From Volvox africanus (lineage: Eukaryota > Chlorophyta > Chlorophyceae > Chlamydomonadales > Volvocaceae), in contig BSDZ01000033.1 in assembly GCA_030268105.1 (NCBI GenBank), positions 507,501 to 571,500 on the forward strand: DNA of 64,000 nt. The letters are read 5' to 3'. Made by a program: the position numbers and the translations under genes. How positions within the stretch are numbered: position 1 is the first letter of the stretch; every line of letters starts with the position of its first letter. A model generated the notes under the pieces. It worked only from the letters and a program-made list of their open reading frames with translations. It did no database searches and was not told the DNA's origin. Below, piece after piece: positions 33,805 through 45,900 of this stretch.

Positions 33805-33970
33805 ATGCATACTGTCGTCCCCAAGGGCCCCATAACCAATAACAAATTCTATAACTTAATTTCCATGGCACCCAAATAGGAAGACGAATCCGGCTTGTAT
33901 GAACAGGAACGGCTCGGTATCTATGGGGTTGCGCCGTCCTTAGATAACAATAATCCCTACGACAACGACG

Positions 33971-36900
33971 ATGAATCGGGATGATGATGGAACAGGGAGC
34001 CAGCGTAGCGGTGTGGCTAGTAGCGAAACTTCCAGTCAGCGTGATTCTAAATTCCTGTTGAGGAGGAGGTATGTTTTCTCTGTGTGTCAATGCAACAAAG
34101 GGGCAATATGTCCCGAGTGCGAAAACCAATTGTGAAATGCGTGCCTCAACTCTGGGCAGGGGAGGACCAGCGGATGCTTCCGACGAAGAGGACTTGCTGG
34201 AGCAAAAGCGCACTATTGAGGATGGAGTGTTTTCTTGTAAGTATCTTGGAGAAAGTTGTTGTTTCATTTTAATGCGATAGCCGTCCTGGGTTGAATTGCA
34301 TTCTGGGGCGGATAGCAACCTTGGATTGATTGCACAGTGCCGTCACCTCAAGTACATAAGCATCGTCTTTATACGTACATGTTAAGGCGCGACCAGTCGC
34401 CTGCACCCAGACGTCCTTGTCAACCCGAAGCCCAGTTACACCTTATGTCTGCCAAAGATGCGTGCTTGATTCCCGGCGCTGCACGGCTTGGGGTGGTTCA
34501 GATTCAAATTCCGATTATAATTTATCTCATAAGTTGTGGTAGTATGCGCCATTGTGCGTCCTCGCATTGCAATTGGTCCTAGAGGACGGCTTACTAAGGT
34601 AAGGCGTACAATAAAAGGCGTCTCCTTCGGGTTGGGGTCCGGGCTCCTCTGATGCAAAGAAGACATCGCATTATACAAATGCAATTGTCTTGGGTGACAG
34701 ACCAAATTACAGGCAAAACCAAAACGGAGGTACCGTAGTCCCTGATTGTCTTATACTCCCTCCGAACACGGCCGCGATCCCAATTTGTAATCGTTAAGGA
34801 TGCGCCATTCCCCCAGTTGTCAGGGCCTTGCCATGTGCCTTTCCCGCAAGCCACATTGGGTTAAGGTTGGGTTAGTGGTCAGGGATGGGGCCGGTCCGCC
34901 ACAGTCGCCTCCGCGATTCAGGAATGGAAGGGATTTCGGTGCATAGTCCGCGTACGACCGCCCAGGACATCAACTGAAAGAAGCAAAGGAACCGACAAAT
35001 TTCTGATGGCTTCAATTTATATGTTAAACGTATCGCTCTCCGGGTGCCAGAGCGTGCGGGTGGTCCTCAGCGGTGTTATCAACCAATTATTTTCACGCGC
35101 CAGCCGAAGGGTCATGTGCTCCTTAGGGCCTTGGGGCGAGTGATGCGTTGGCAATGCTTTTAGATTTACAATACACCCTTGGCTTTGCAGCAGTACTTGA
35201 CGCGTCAAGGGAGGAATTATATTACGCTACCAAGCCTCAGTGACGGCCTTAGGCTGGATCGCTTTTCGGTTTTCGGCTCCATCCCATCCCCCTGACTTCA
35301 ATGGGGGATTGTAGGCAAGCGGGGATTTAAAAAGTGAGGGGAGTTCACTGCACATCCCATCCGCCCTGACTCTCCCAACCTTTCCCTTTGTCCCCCTCTT
35401 GACGGGTTTAACAACATATTCTCATCCTCGCTCTCCCCTCCATGCCCAGGCATGTACACACTGGTACGCACCTCGGCTCTCAGCAGCTGGAAGTTCGCTG
35501 TTCTCAAGATTGCACTGGAGTTCCTGGTGGGTGGGGAGAGTGGATGGGGAAGTGGTGGTGATTATAGGCAGCGGTAGTATAATGATTTTGCAAATGAAGT
35601 AACGGGGGTTGATATGTAAACACAGCGATACGTGGCGGAGTTTGTATGGAAGGGCTGCGAGGAGGGGGTAAGGAAGGGCCTTCGGTCCAGGTCGGTCCAG
35701 GGAAAGCTAATGTGCCGTACTGGAGGGGCGTTGACAAGGATGGGAGAATTCTCGGGTTTTAGCTCCTCACAGATGTATATGGCGGGGTGCCCGGCGATTA
35801 GGTTGAGCTCCTTGATGCGGGTGTGTCAGTCAACACCGCCTGGCTGCCGCTGTGACTGTGCTTCGTTTGGTTGGCGCGCGCCCGGTCTTCAGAGTAGCCT
35901 GGGCTGTTTTGGGGGCTGGCCAATGGGTTTAGGGCGCTTTGTTACTATAAAAAGGGGGGTTGGGAGGTACACGCGCATGACAGCACCAGCGGTCAGCTAT
36001 CCGATTTCGCGTGTCCTGCTTCAGTGAACCCAGTAATTCTTGCGCGGTACCTTTTCGCAGCCACCAGCAGCAAGCCCAATAGTAAACATTATTTGGATTC
36101 TATTGCTCCTATTTGCGGCCTTGGCGGCTACCTAGTTTACGTTGCAACATTTTCACCTTCTCTACCGTGGATGGAGCTAGCGTCGTCCTCCCCCATCACG
36201 GTTAGTCATCCTTTACAGCAGCGTCTACAGGGGTATTGTGTCTCGTTTATTCATCTTACCCCCTTTCCTCCGCACACGAACATTCTTCCACTTCTTGTGT
36301 CCCTCGAGTAGTTATAAGGAGCTCCCTCTTTTTGTCTGTGGTTGTAAGCTGCCCACTTAGGGCCCCTGGATTGTGCATCCTGATCAATCCCACCGCCATC
36401 AAAACGCCTTTTCCCCGGGCACTCGCCAACTGACAACATTATAAACCGTACAAAACCTCACATAATTACCCCCTTCCCCCTCCTGCCACACATACACACA
36501 TACAATTGGTCGATGCGCTGCAGATGTTCTTCATAGTATCCTTCAATCCGGAGTACACCCACTGGGCCATCGACATGTCCAGTCCGGTGTGGCAGCTGGT
36601 GCGATGGAGCTTGTGGCGCTCACCCATCATCCGATTGTACGGATACAAGACATACATTATCGTCATGTACGTCATGGCGGTCATGGTGTACTTGGCCGTG
36701 GCGGGTTTGGTGTTTTTGACGCACTCCATGCGGAGAGCGGAACAGTCGAAAAGCCTGCGTATGGCAGCGCTATACCTGCACGGCGCGTACGATATCATTT
36801 TCTTCACGTGCTACGCCTCTTTCTTTGACTACTTTGTTTTCGCCGCCAACTGCAACTATGCGGGCAAGGTCAGGACACACGTGTACTTCGACAGCATCAG

Positions 36901-39900
36901 TGAGTGGGGGGGGCTCCAGGCCGATCGTGGAGCGCCTCCATGGCTTTTGGGGTGGTTTCGGGTTTATGGATCTCTCATCGCTCTAGTCCCTAAGGCGAGG
37001 GGTCCTATATTTGGGGGCGGTGTGGTCGTGAGAGGGGGGAGCGGGGCCGCACGGCTGGGTAAGGGAGGGATGGGCCTTACTGGGTTCCTGCAGCGACCGA
37101 TTGGGAAGAGGGGAAGGGAGAAGACAATACCTCAACACGCATGTCCTCCCTGTCGTTGCAAGGTCGGGATGGGGGTGAAACGCAAAGGAACGGCCAGGGC
37201 AACGAAGCGGGCGAGTTGGCCCGAGCGTCCCTCCCTCGCGGCAGCGCCATTACCCCAAGAGCTCGGTACCAGCAGAGCTCAGGTGACCGGCTGGTATCTA
37301 CCAAAGCCTACAATACGGACATGCTCGCGTCTCCTATCCCTAACCATAGCCAACCTGCTGGCGTGAGAACGTGTGTCTCATTCCCAATCCCAACCGCCCC
37401 CACCCTCCCTGCAGTGTGTTTCAAGATGCCCCACCTACTGCACTTTTCCGTTGCCGTACTAACCGCCATCGTATTCCTGGCGGTCACGCTGTGTTTGGTG
37501 GTTGCCTCGGGGGACCTCAACCCTGTCACCCGTGGCATCCTGTCCTCCCCGGCCGTGTACCCCCGGCTCAAGGTGCTGGCCGCCAAGGCCTTGTTCATCC
37601 TGTGCGCGGATGTGCTGGATTCGGTGGAGAGGGTGCAGGCGGTACTCAATGTCAGCTGCGTGGTGCTCATCTGCTGGTGGAACTTGAAAACAGTGAGTGA
37701 CTGTGTGTGTGTGTGTACGGGTGGTTATGGGGGGTTGGCAGTGCAGCTTGGGGCCGAGGTTTAGGGGAAGGCGTGGGCTTGAGGGAGGTTGAGGATGCGT
37801 GTAAGAAACGGACTTGTGCGGATGGTTCGCGGGTCGCAGAGGGGGCGGGGAACAAGCGAGCATGTATACGCGTCATCACGGGCTAGGGGGGAGGAAGTGG
37901 TGTCCTCGGGTTCAGGGGACGTATTGCGGTTTGCGCGAGTGGTCGTAGTCGCGGCACCAAAGTACAAGGAGATAAGAGCAAATCTGCGCAACCCACACAT
38001 GTCACCACCTCGTCCCTCCATCTTCATCTCCATCTTCCCCATTCACAGCAGTGCTAGGTCTCGTTTATGTTCTTTCCAACCCCCGCATCCGCCCCTCCAC
38101 CCCATACGCGTTCTCTTGCAGCTGCCCTTCTACCGCACCCTCATCAACTCGGTCTGGTTCGGGCTGTGGCTGGGAATCCTGTACACAACAAGCCTCCACT
38201 GCGTGGTGGTGTTTCAAAATGACCTCGGACACGACACCATTTTGCAGTACACTAAGGTATGACACATCGACATTATAAGATACGTTGATTAGGGTGAAAA
38301 GTAACATTATGGTAATCCTTCAAGTAAGTATTGTCGCGCATCAACACACAAGGGGTCATGCACACTTAGCAAACACACCGTATATGGCATCTGCACATAC
38401 GAGCCACAAAAATATGGAAATATCAAACTCCCTTGAAACATGCAATGTGTGCATGTGTGTGCCTTTCCTGGAACTCCTTATTAAATGAACATACTCACTT
38501 CACTGGGACACCGTTTCGACCCTCGCTTTGCCGATACTCGGCTTCCTCTTCAATCAATATTTGTTAGGAGCCGTTAAAAAACACAATCCCTCTCCACTGC
38601 CCCCCCTAGGCTTCCTCTAGACCCTAACCACATTCACGACGGGTTGCAGCGCAGCGCCTAACATTACGCTATGCCCCGCCACGCCTTCCTCCTGGGACTT
38701 ACTGCAGTACGTTCTGTATGGCATGTTTCCAGTCATCGTGGGCGGCGCCGCGTTGTGTGGTGTATACGCTTGGGTGGCGTTGCGGCCGGCACAGCGTTTT
38801 CGGACCGCAGAGCGTGACGCTTGCCTGGGCAAACTGTACAAATTTTCCGACACCGCCGAGGTTGAGCGGCTGTCCCGATGTATGCGCGTCCTGGATGCGG
38901 AGGGGGTTGTGGACGAGGGCGCAGCGTACTGGGGGGAGACGGTGCTGAAGGCGGGGATGCAGGCGTTCCCGAACGACCCCTATCTGCTCATTCTGTACGC
39001 CAATTTTTTGTTGGAGGTACGGAAGGACGGCCCCGCAGCTCGCACACAGCTGCAGCTAGCATCGAAACACACGCCATCTGTGGTTCAGCGCTACCAGGTT
39101 GGTCAGAGGGGGAGGGGGAGACAAAAGGAGGGGGGAGGGACGAGGGACAACGTTTGAGGAACTGAACTTGAGGAAGAACCCGCTCCGGGATCCAAACAGT
39201 AGCATTAGATTTTCAGGTGCACTCCAAGCCCCGGCAGCCATCCAACTAACCAACTTGACCAACCGACTGACCAGGTGTTTTGTACGCACGAGGTCAGTAA
39301 GCGACTTAAGGACAGTCAGGAAGGTGGTATGGACCTGCAGGCCTACATTGAGTTCAAACGAAATTACAGGTAATGGAATATGCAATGTGTATGTAGGTGT
39401 GTATATGTGTTGGGACCCATCGAAAGGATGCAGCTGACAGCGGAAACGGACTTTCGTTCGCTGCACCGGGAAATAAAACCGCAAAGAAGCCCCTAAATAC
39501 CCCGAGCAGCTTCCGTTGGGCATTTCCTAAACTGGACATATCCTTGTGGCTCGTCTTGGCAGTTGGTACTGAACTTATACCTTCGGATTATCACTGGCGC
39601 CACCCTCGCCTTCTCTGCTGCTGGCCCCGTCCTTCACCGCGGCCGCGCTCAGGGCGGTACTGCGTGTGCATAAGGAGGCGCTGGGTTTACAGGTGGAGAT
39701 GTGGAAACTGTATCTCAGGCCTCGGCTGAAGGTGGCGGAGGTGGACGCGGCGATGGACGCACTGGACCAGGTCACCTCCCGGGCGCACCAAGTGTATAAG
39801 AGGTGGGGGCAACGAGGATGGAGAACAGGGGAAAGGGGGGAGGTAGAAAAGGGAGGAGGGAAGGGTTCCGCGTGTTTGTGTATGTAGAATAGGAGGGCTT

Positions 39901-42900
39901 TGCTTCACCCGTGGCCACTTTGCTTCACCTGGCAGTAGTCCCTACCTTCCCCTGTATTTCGGGGCACCCACATCCGTTCACCCCTATTGATGTTGACTGC
40001 TCCGAAACCAGTGATTTTCCGGTAGGTAGGTGGTTCAGTACCCAGCACCAGCATCCAGTCGAATCTGCTGGATTTACAGCGGCCGTCTCAACTCCTCTCT
40101 TGGCCGGCTCCGCAAGTGACTTTAACCGGGGTCCCTGCCGTTCATCAATATCGGGGACATATCCTCCCTCAATCTGTAGAGGAATATGCATCCCGATCTC
40201 AGGCGGGATCGATACTGGAACTTTCAGGGACACAGTGATGTGCCCACCCGGTTGTGTTCGAACGGCTGTGAGTAATTCTCCCTCTGGGCCCACTCACACA
40301 GGCCGGCAGGGTAGTCACCGTCGTGCACCTCATTGCATTTTTGGGGGAGCATCTCCCTGAAGGAGGGTATTCATACGACCACCGCCAACACCATTGCCAC
40401 CTCCTGATCGATCACTCCATTATTCGCCAGCCATTCCCTAGCTTTAGGCTTAACACATTTAACCCTGCGCCGTTTCGGCACAAAAACTTGCCGTGCACAG
40501 GGTCCTGGAGCGCTATCCTACGAACGGCAAGCTACTGCGTTGCTATGGAAAGTTCCTAGAGGACGTACGACACGATCCGGCGGCGGCGGCACGTGCATAC
40601 GCCGAGGCCAACCGCAACGGCGGCGCTGGGGCGCTGCTTTCCCTGGACCTGACCAGCCTGCAGATGGGGTCGGGGGAGCGGCCCGAGGTGTTTGCCTCTA
40701 TCACCATGGAGGATGCGATTGTAGTGACAAATGCAGAGGGGACAATCATGATGGTCAGCCAGGTGGGGAGGGGTCGGGATTGGGGTTCAGCGGGAGCGTG
40801 TGTGTTTGCGTGGCTTATTTGTTGGTACTTATCATCTGCGCTCGGCAAGGACCCCAGAGGAGGGGCCGAAGTAACCGTCGGTTTGTTTGTTTGTACGCCT
40901 ATGTGTTTGTGCATGCCTTCTTGACAGCAAATTGCGTGTCTATGTTGTGTGTGGGCGGGGATAGTGCCCATTTTTGTGTGTGTGGGGGGATATTGTGTGT
41001 TTGGCTTCACCCGTGGCCTCTACCTGGCAGTTCCTACTTTCCCCGGCATTTCGGGGCACCCGCATCCGTTCTGTTGACTTCTCCGAAATCAGTGATTTTC
41101 CGATAGGTAGGTGGTTCAGCACCCAGATCCACCATGGATGCTGGATCTGCCGGATTTACTAACGGCGGCCTCAACTCCACTCCTGGTCGGCCCCACAAGT
41201 GACTATAACAAACACTGGATTCTGCTCAGTCCGTCAACATCGGGGGCACATCGAGCAGTGGAGGGATCCGTACTTCGCCCTCAGTCGGGATTTATCACCT
41301 GGAACTTCAGAGACACCGTTTCATGCCGTCTAAATGTGAATGTGTGCGTTCGATAGGTTCTGCCCCGGACTCGATAATTGAGCCATCTTTTGGTTAATCG
41401 TTGTTAGCTGCACGGGGCCGAGAAAGGAATCTGCGGAAAGAGAAACCTAATGGAAGGTACGAACCATACCCTTTATTGTGCGTTTCCTGGGGCCACATTA
41501 GATGTGATGTCACAGGTGATGCATCTTTCCTTACATCCCAATCCCATGCGCTTGCCCCTTGATCCCCCCACTACTGTCGCGTCGTCGTACAGGCCGTCCA
41601 ATCGCTGTTTGGTTACGCTTCCCTGGAGCTTGAGGGCGCAAACGTGAGCCTGCTGATGCCGCCGCCCTTCACCCAGCGCCACAACGGCTACATGGCCCGG
41701 TATGCGGCAACCGGGGAGGCGCACATTCTAGATACCGTAAGAGAGGTTGTGGGGCTGCATAAGGTGCGCGAGGGAAGGGGGTTTGGCGGACTGACGGGGC
41801 CTGTGTGAATTGTGTGTGTGGAAGAAGCATCCATGACGCCTGCGAGACCTTCAGAACGGAAGCCCTGGGCGGCAAGGGACAAACTTCCCAGGTGCACTAC
41901 CCCACCTCCTGGATCGTTGGTTTTTAAGGGTCTACCTTCCCCGTCCCCATGACCACACTGTGTTACCGTCTCCACCGGGGGCGTCCTTTCGCATGTAATG
42001 GGAATCGGTGACAAGGGGGCGAGTCCGCGCGCTGGGCATTTACAACGCCTCTCCCTCTCCCTCTCCCTCTCCCTCTCCCTCTCCCTCTCCCTCTCCCTCT
42101 CCCTCTCCCTCTCCCTCTCCCTCTCCCTCTCCCTCTCCCTCTCCCTCTCCCTCTCCCTCTCCCTCTCCCTCTCCCTCTCCCTCTCCCTCTCCCTCTCCCT
42201 CTCCCTCTCCCTCTCCCTCTCCCTCTCCCTCTCCCTCTCCCTCTCCCTCTCCCTCTCCCTCTCCCTCTCCCTCTCCCTCTTTCCCCTTTCCTCCCTCTGT
42301 CTCTTTACCTGTATGCACGTATTCTAATTGCCTGTGGGCCAGCAAGGGAGGGCAAGAGGGGGGAAGGGGAGGGGGCAGAGTGGCAGGTTGATTTCCGTGC
42401 CGCCAAAATCCGACGAGTATTTACCAGCTTGACCCCCCTCAGCTCTCGTTTATTCGTCTTCCCATTCCTCGCCCGTTGTATGCCCCTGTAGCCCTCTCCA
42501 CCGCTTTGGTAAAATTCTTTTTTCCTTCCGTTACTCTTCTCCCTGCGATTTGTGAAAAATTTATCCTGTGTATACCCTTTCCGGTGCTTTCCCGTCCTGC
42601 ATGCCTGTGTCATACCTTTTTCCTTGTTATCCCTCACATCGTTTTTCCAGTCATTATGCCTGTTTTCACTTTTTCCACTTCATACCCTTCTCTTCTCGTA
42701 GATTGCTTAACCTCAGCGGCATGGTTTCCTTGGGTGCATTTATCCTTCCTGTCTCTTTGTATTGTCTTTGCTGCCACGCATAGCTTCCAGCTTGCTTACC
42801 CTCTGCCCGGGCCTGACCCGCTATGCAATCCCTCAGGGGCCCGACGGGGCCTTTATTTCGTACACACCGCCTGATGCAACCCCTTTTCAACAAACCCGTT

Positions 42901-45900
42901 CCCCCTTTCCCCCTTGGCGATTATAACACACGCACACAATTATACATGTCGAAGGATCGCCACGTGTTCCCTGTCAGCATTTGCGTCACCAAGCTTAGCG
43001 GAACTAGATCTGACAGGTGAGTTAAGGAGAACAATTTCACCGAAGCCTTGCAACTCCCTGACTGCAATCCAACTGTGTACCGAAACTGTAACCGGAACCG
43101 CAAGCCTCAAGGTAACTAAACCGGCCTCCATCTCACCCGCAAACCGCCGCTGCTGTGGCCATCCACAGGCAGAAGGATCCTTTCACTCCCAAAGGCTCCT
43201 CCTTACCCACCAGCCGATGTGTAACATACCTCTCCCTTCCTCCTGCCTCTTTTTCTCCCTCCTCGCCTGAAGGTCCACCCTCATCTTCCCCTCCTCGCCT
43301 TTCCTCCCTTCCCTCTCCCACTCCCTGTCCCAACTTCTGCCTTACCTCCCTCCCCCCTCCCCCCTCTCCCCTCTCTCCATGTCCCCATGTACCTTGGGGC
43401 CAGTGTTTTTCTTGGCCTCCTCCGCCCCATTCCTCCGAGCCTATATGCCATGCGGGTGTGGATATCCCCGAATGGCATCTTCCTATGCGGGGAGCAGAGC
43501 TTCGCGTCTATGGTTGGGTTGGCGGAGGGAGAGCTGGTGAGGTGGGATCGGGGGCGGATGGCGCTGGAGCGGGTTGATACTAGAAGGGGGAAAAGATACC
43601 CTACCCGATCACACGCGCCCATGTAGAGAAAGGCAGGGAAACTAAGCTCAGGGTTGAAGGGCTTCATCACTGGTTCCGCCAGCTGCATATGCAGTGCGAC
43701 CCTCCGGGTGGCTTTTTGGCACGTTCTATTGATAAAGGCACTCGGTCGGAACGGGTTTCCCATACCGGCAATCCTTTCCCGTATTATGCTTGTGTCATAT
43801 CTAGACGTCCCCTCGTACGTCCTGCCCCTCTAGCCGCCCACAAGCGTCGTTCTGAAATCACCTCGGGGGGCTGACCCTCGTGTCTGATTGGCCGTACTCT
43901 GTTCTTCCCCCTCCAAACTGCATGATCCTTTTAAAGGAGGGAACTTGATTAGTACCCCTCGCCCCGGCCACGCCCCAATTGATATCTCCAGGTGGGTAAG
44001 TCGCTCTCCAGTCTTGTGACGCCCATGTGCCAGGAAGCGCTGACGGCATTCCTGGAGCATTGTCATACAGCGTCTATCAGTGAGATCACGAAGGGTGATG
44101 TACGGATGGAGCTTCAGCTGCTGCACCGATACATGGATCCGATACCCGTCGAGGTGGCGGTGGGGATGGCGGGTGAGTCCAGGGAGTGCGGACCTGTGGA
44201 TAACGGACCCACGCCCAGTTGCTCTTTTGGGCCGAAAGGGGAAGGGATGAGGTGGGCCGAGTGAGGTTTAAGGGGGTGCAACTTATGGAGCGTTTGTGTG
44301 TTCTGAATCCTGAAATCGAATCCGGATCTAGATATGAGATTGGATTCTGGACGTGATAAAATGATGGTGGCCTCTGTTTTCCCGTTCCGTGTTCGTACAG
44401 AGATTTAGTACAGGGTACGGGGGCCATTTCGATTTTTTTCATTTCTCCTTCCCCACCAGTTATAACCGTCATAACCGTCATAACCAAACCCAACCTCCCT
44501 TCTGCGCTGGTTGAACTGCTCCCCTTCCCTCCCCTCGCCTCCCCTTCCCTCGCCTCCCCTCCCTTCGTATCTCTCTCGTGCTCGCTGGCTCTCTCGGTTG
44601 GTTCATGATCAGGCACCGATGGCCAGCGTATCTTGGTGCTCAATTGCCGTCGTCTCGACGGACGCGATGGCAATATCTTGGTGGTGGACTCCCACATGCG
44701 GCTCAAGTTCGTCTCCATAGGCGTTGCCGGGCTGCTGGGCTACTCGCCGCGCAAGCTGATTACGATGAGACTTGACCAGCTGCTGCCGCAGCCCTTCAAT
44801 GCACTGCACGCGAAATGGATCAGGGTGGGGCAGGGGGAGGCGTGGGGCAAGGGGAGGGGTGAACTGGGGGACGTCGTGTATGCGTGCTTTACGTGTGCGC
44901 AAGGGGTGAACGTTTGCAATTCTATGTATGCGCATATCCGCATTCTCTTATATGACCTCTGACCACCTCCTCTCATTTCTCCTTGCTCCTCGTTCCTTCA
45001 TCGTCCCCGCTTCAACGCCGTCGCTCACCCGATTAACTGTACAGCGCGGACTTGGGTGGGGGTCTGATACTTGTTGGGTTTGACTGAGCTCATTCACCCT
45101 TCCTTTCCGTACGCCCACAAACGTTCAGGATCCGCCCCATTCCGTCCCCCAAGCTTCCTGCCGCTCCGGTTTGGTTGTACATCTCCTGAACGAATACGGC
45201 GCCCGAGTGCCGGTCCGGATCAAACTCCTGGCGGGGAACAGTACGGACACAAACCTACTTTCATCCGTACATCATATAGCACAGGTGGGCCTGGAAAATC
45301 TATTTCGTTTTGGATGGGGTGCTTAGTTAGGAATGCGGCACGTCAGTACCCAGTTAGTTGGCCTGCTATCCGCCTCACAACTTACAAACCCTTCCCGTGC
45401 TTAATCAGTGAAATTCACTCTGCGCGACACACCGTTTGCTTTTTTGTACGTTTTTCCCTTTCCTTTTGACCTTTCCTTCCACCCCGAGTCAGTAATGTTC
45501 TCCTCAACAGCAGTACCATCCAGTCGCCTTCTCCCCACTCCCCGTCCGTTCACAGCCATCCGCCATCCGCCCGCTGTGGGGTCTCCTGCCCCTACCGCTC
45601 CCTTAGGTCGAGAAGGTGGTGATGGGTGAGGAAGTCGAGGAACGCCGTTTGGTGTTGACCGTTGACTTTCACGGGCGGGTGCGCGGGGTGGTCCGCCCTG
45701 ACTGCTCCGTATTTGGTTTTCCCTCCTGGACGCTGCTGGACGCCAGTCTGTGTGACTTCGTGGACGTGTTCGGGGAGTGGCGGCAGCACAGCGGGCAGGG
45801 GGAGATGCAGCTGCTGCTACTGGCGCTGCTGGACAAGGAGCAGGAGATGCCGGGTGAGGTACTTTGATAGCGAATGTGATTGTGTAGTACGTTTGGGGCA

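Noticed and set aside
33803..34318. Minus-strand 171-codon frame
   Set aside because: Antisense to the first two Tmc/PAS exons, which have proper splice sites; the frame has no recognisable domain.
36024..36311. 95-codon frame, with a minus-strand twin at 16000-16281
   Set aside because: Both lie in LTR-like copies A and C. The frame crosses the element end into unrelated sequence and diverged copies do not preserve it.
42008..42391. Long open frames of Ser-Pro, Ser-Leu or Gly-Glu repeats
   Set aside because: They are translations of the (CTCCCT)n array, open in several frames because the unit is a multiple of three without stops. The region is intronic.
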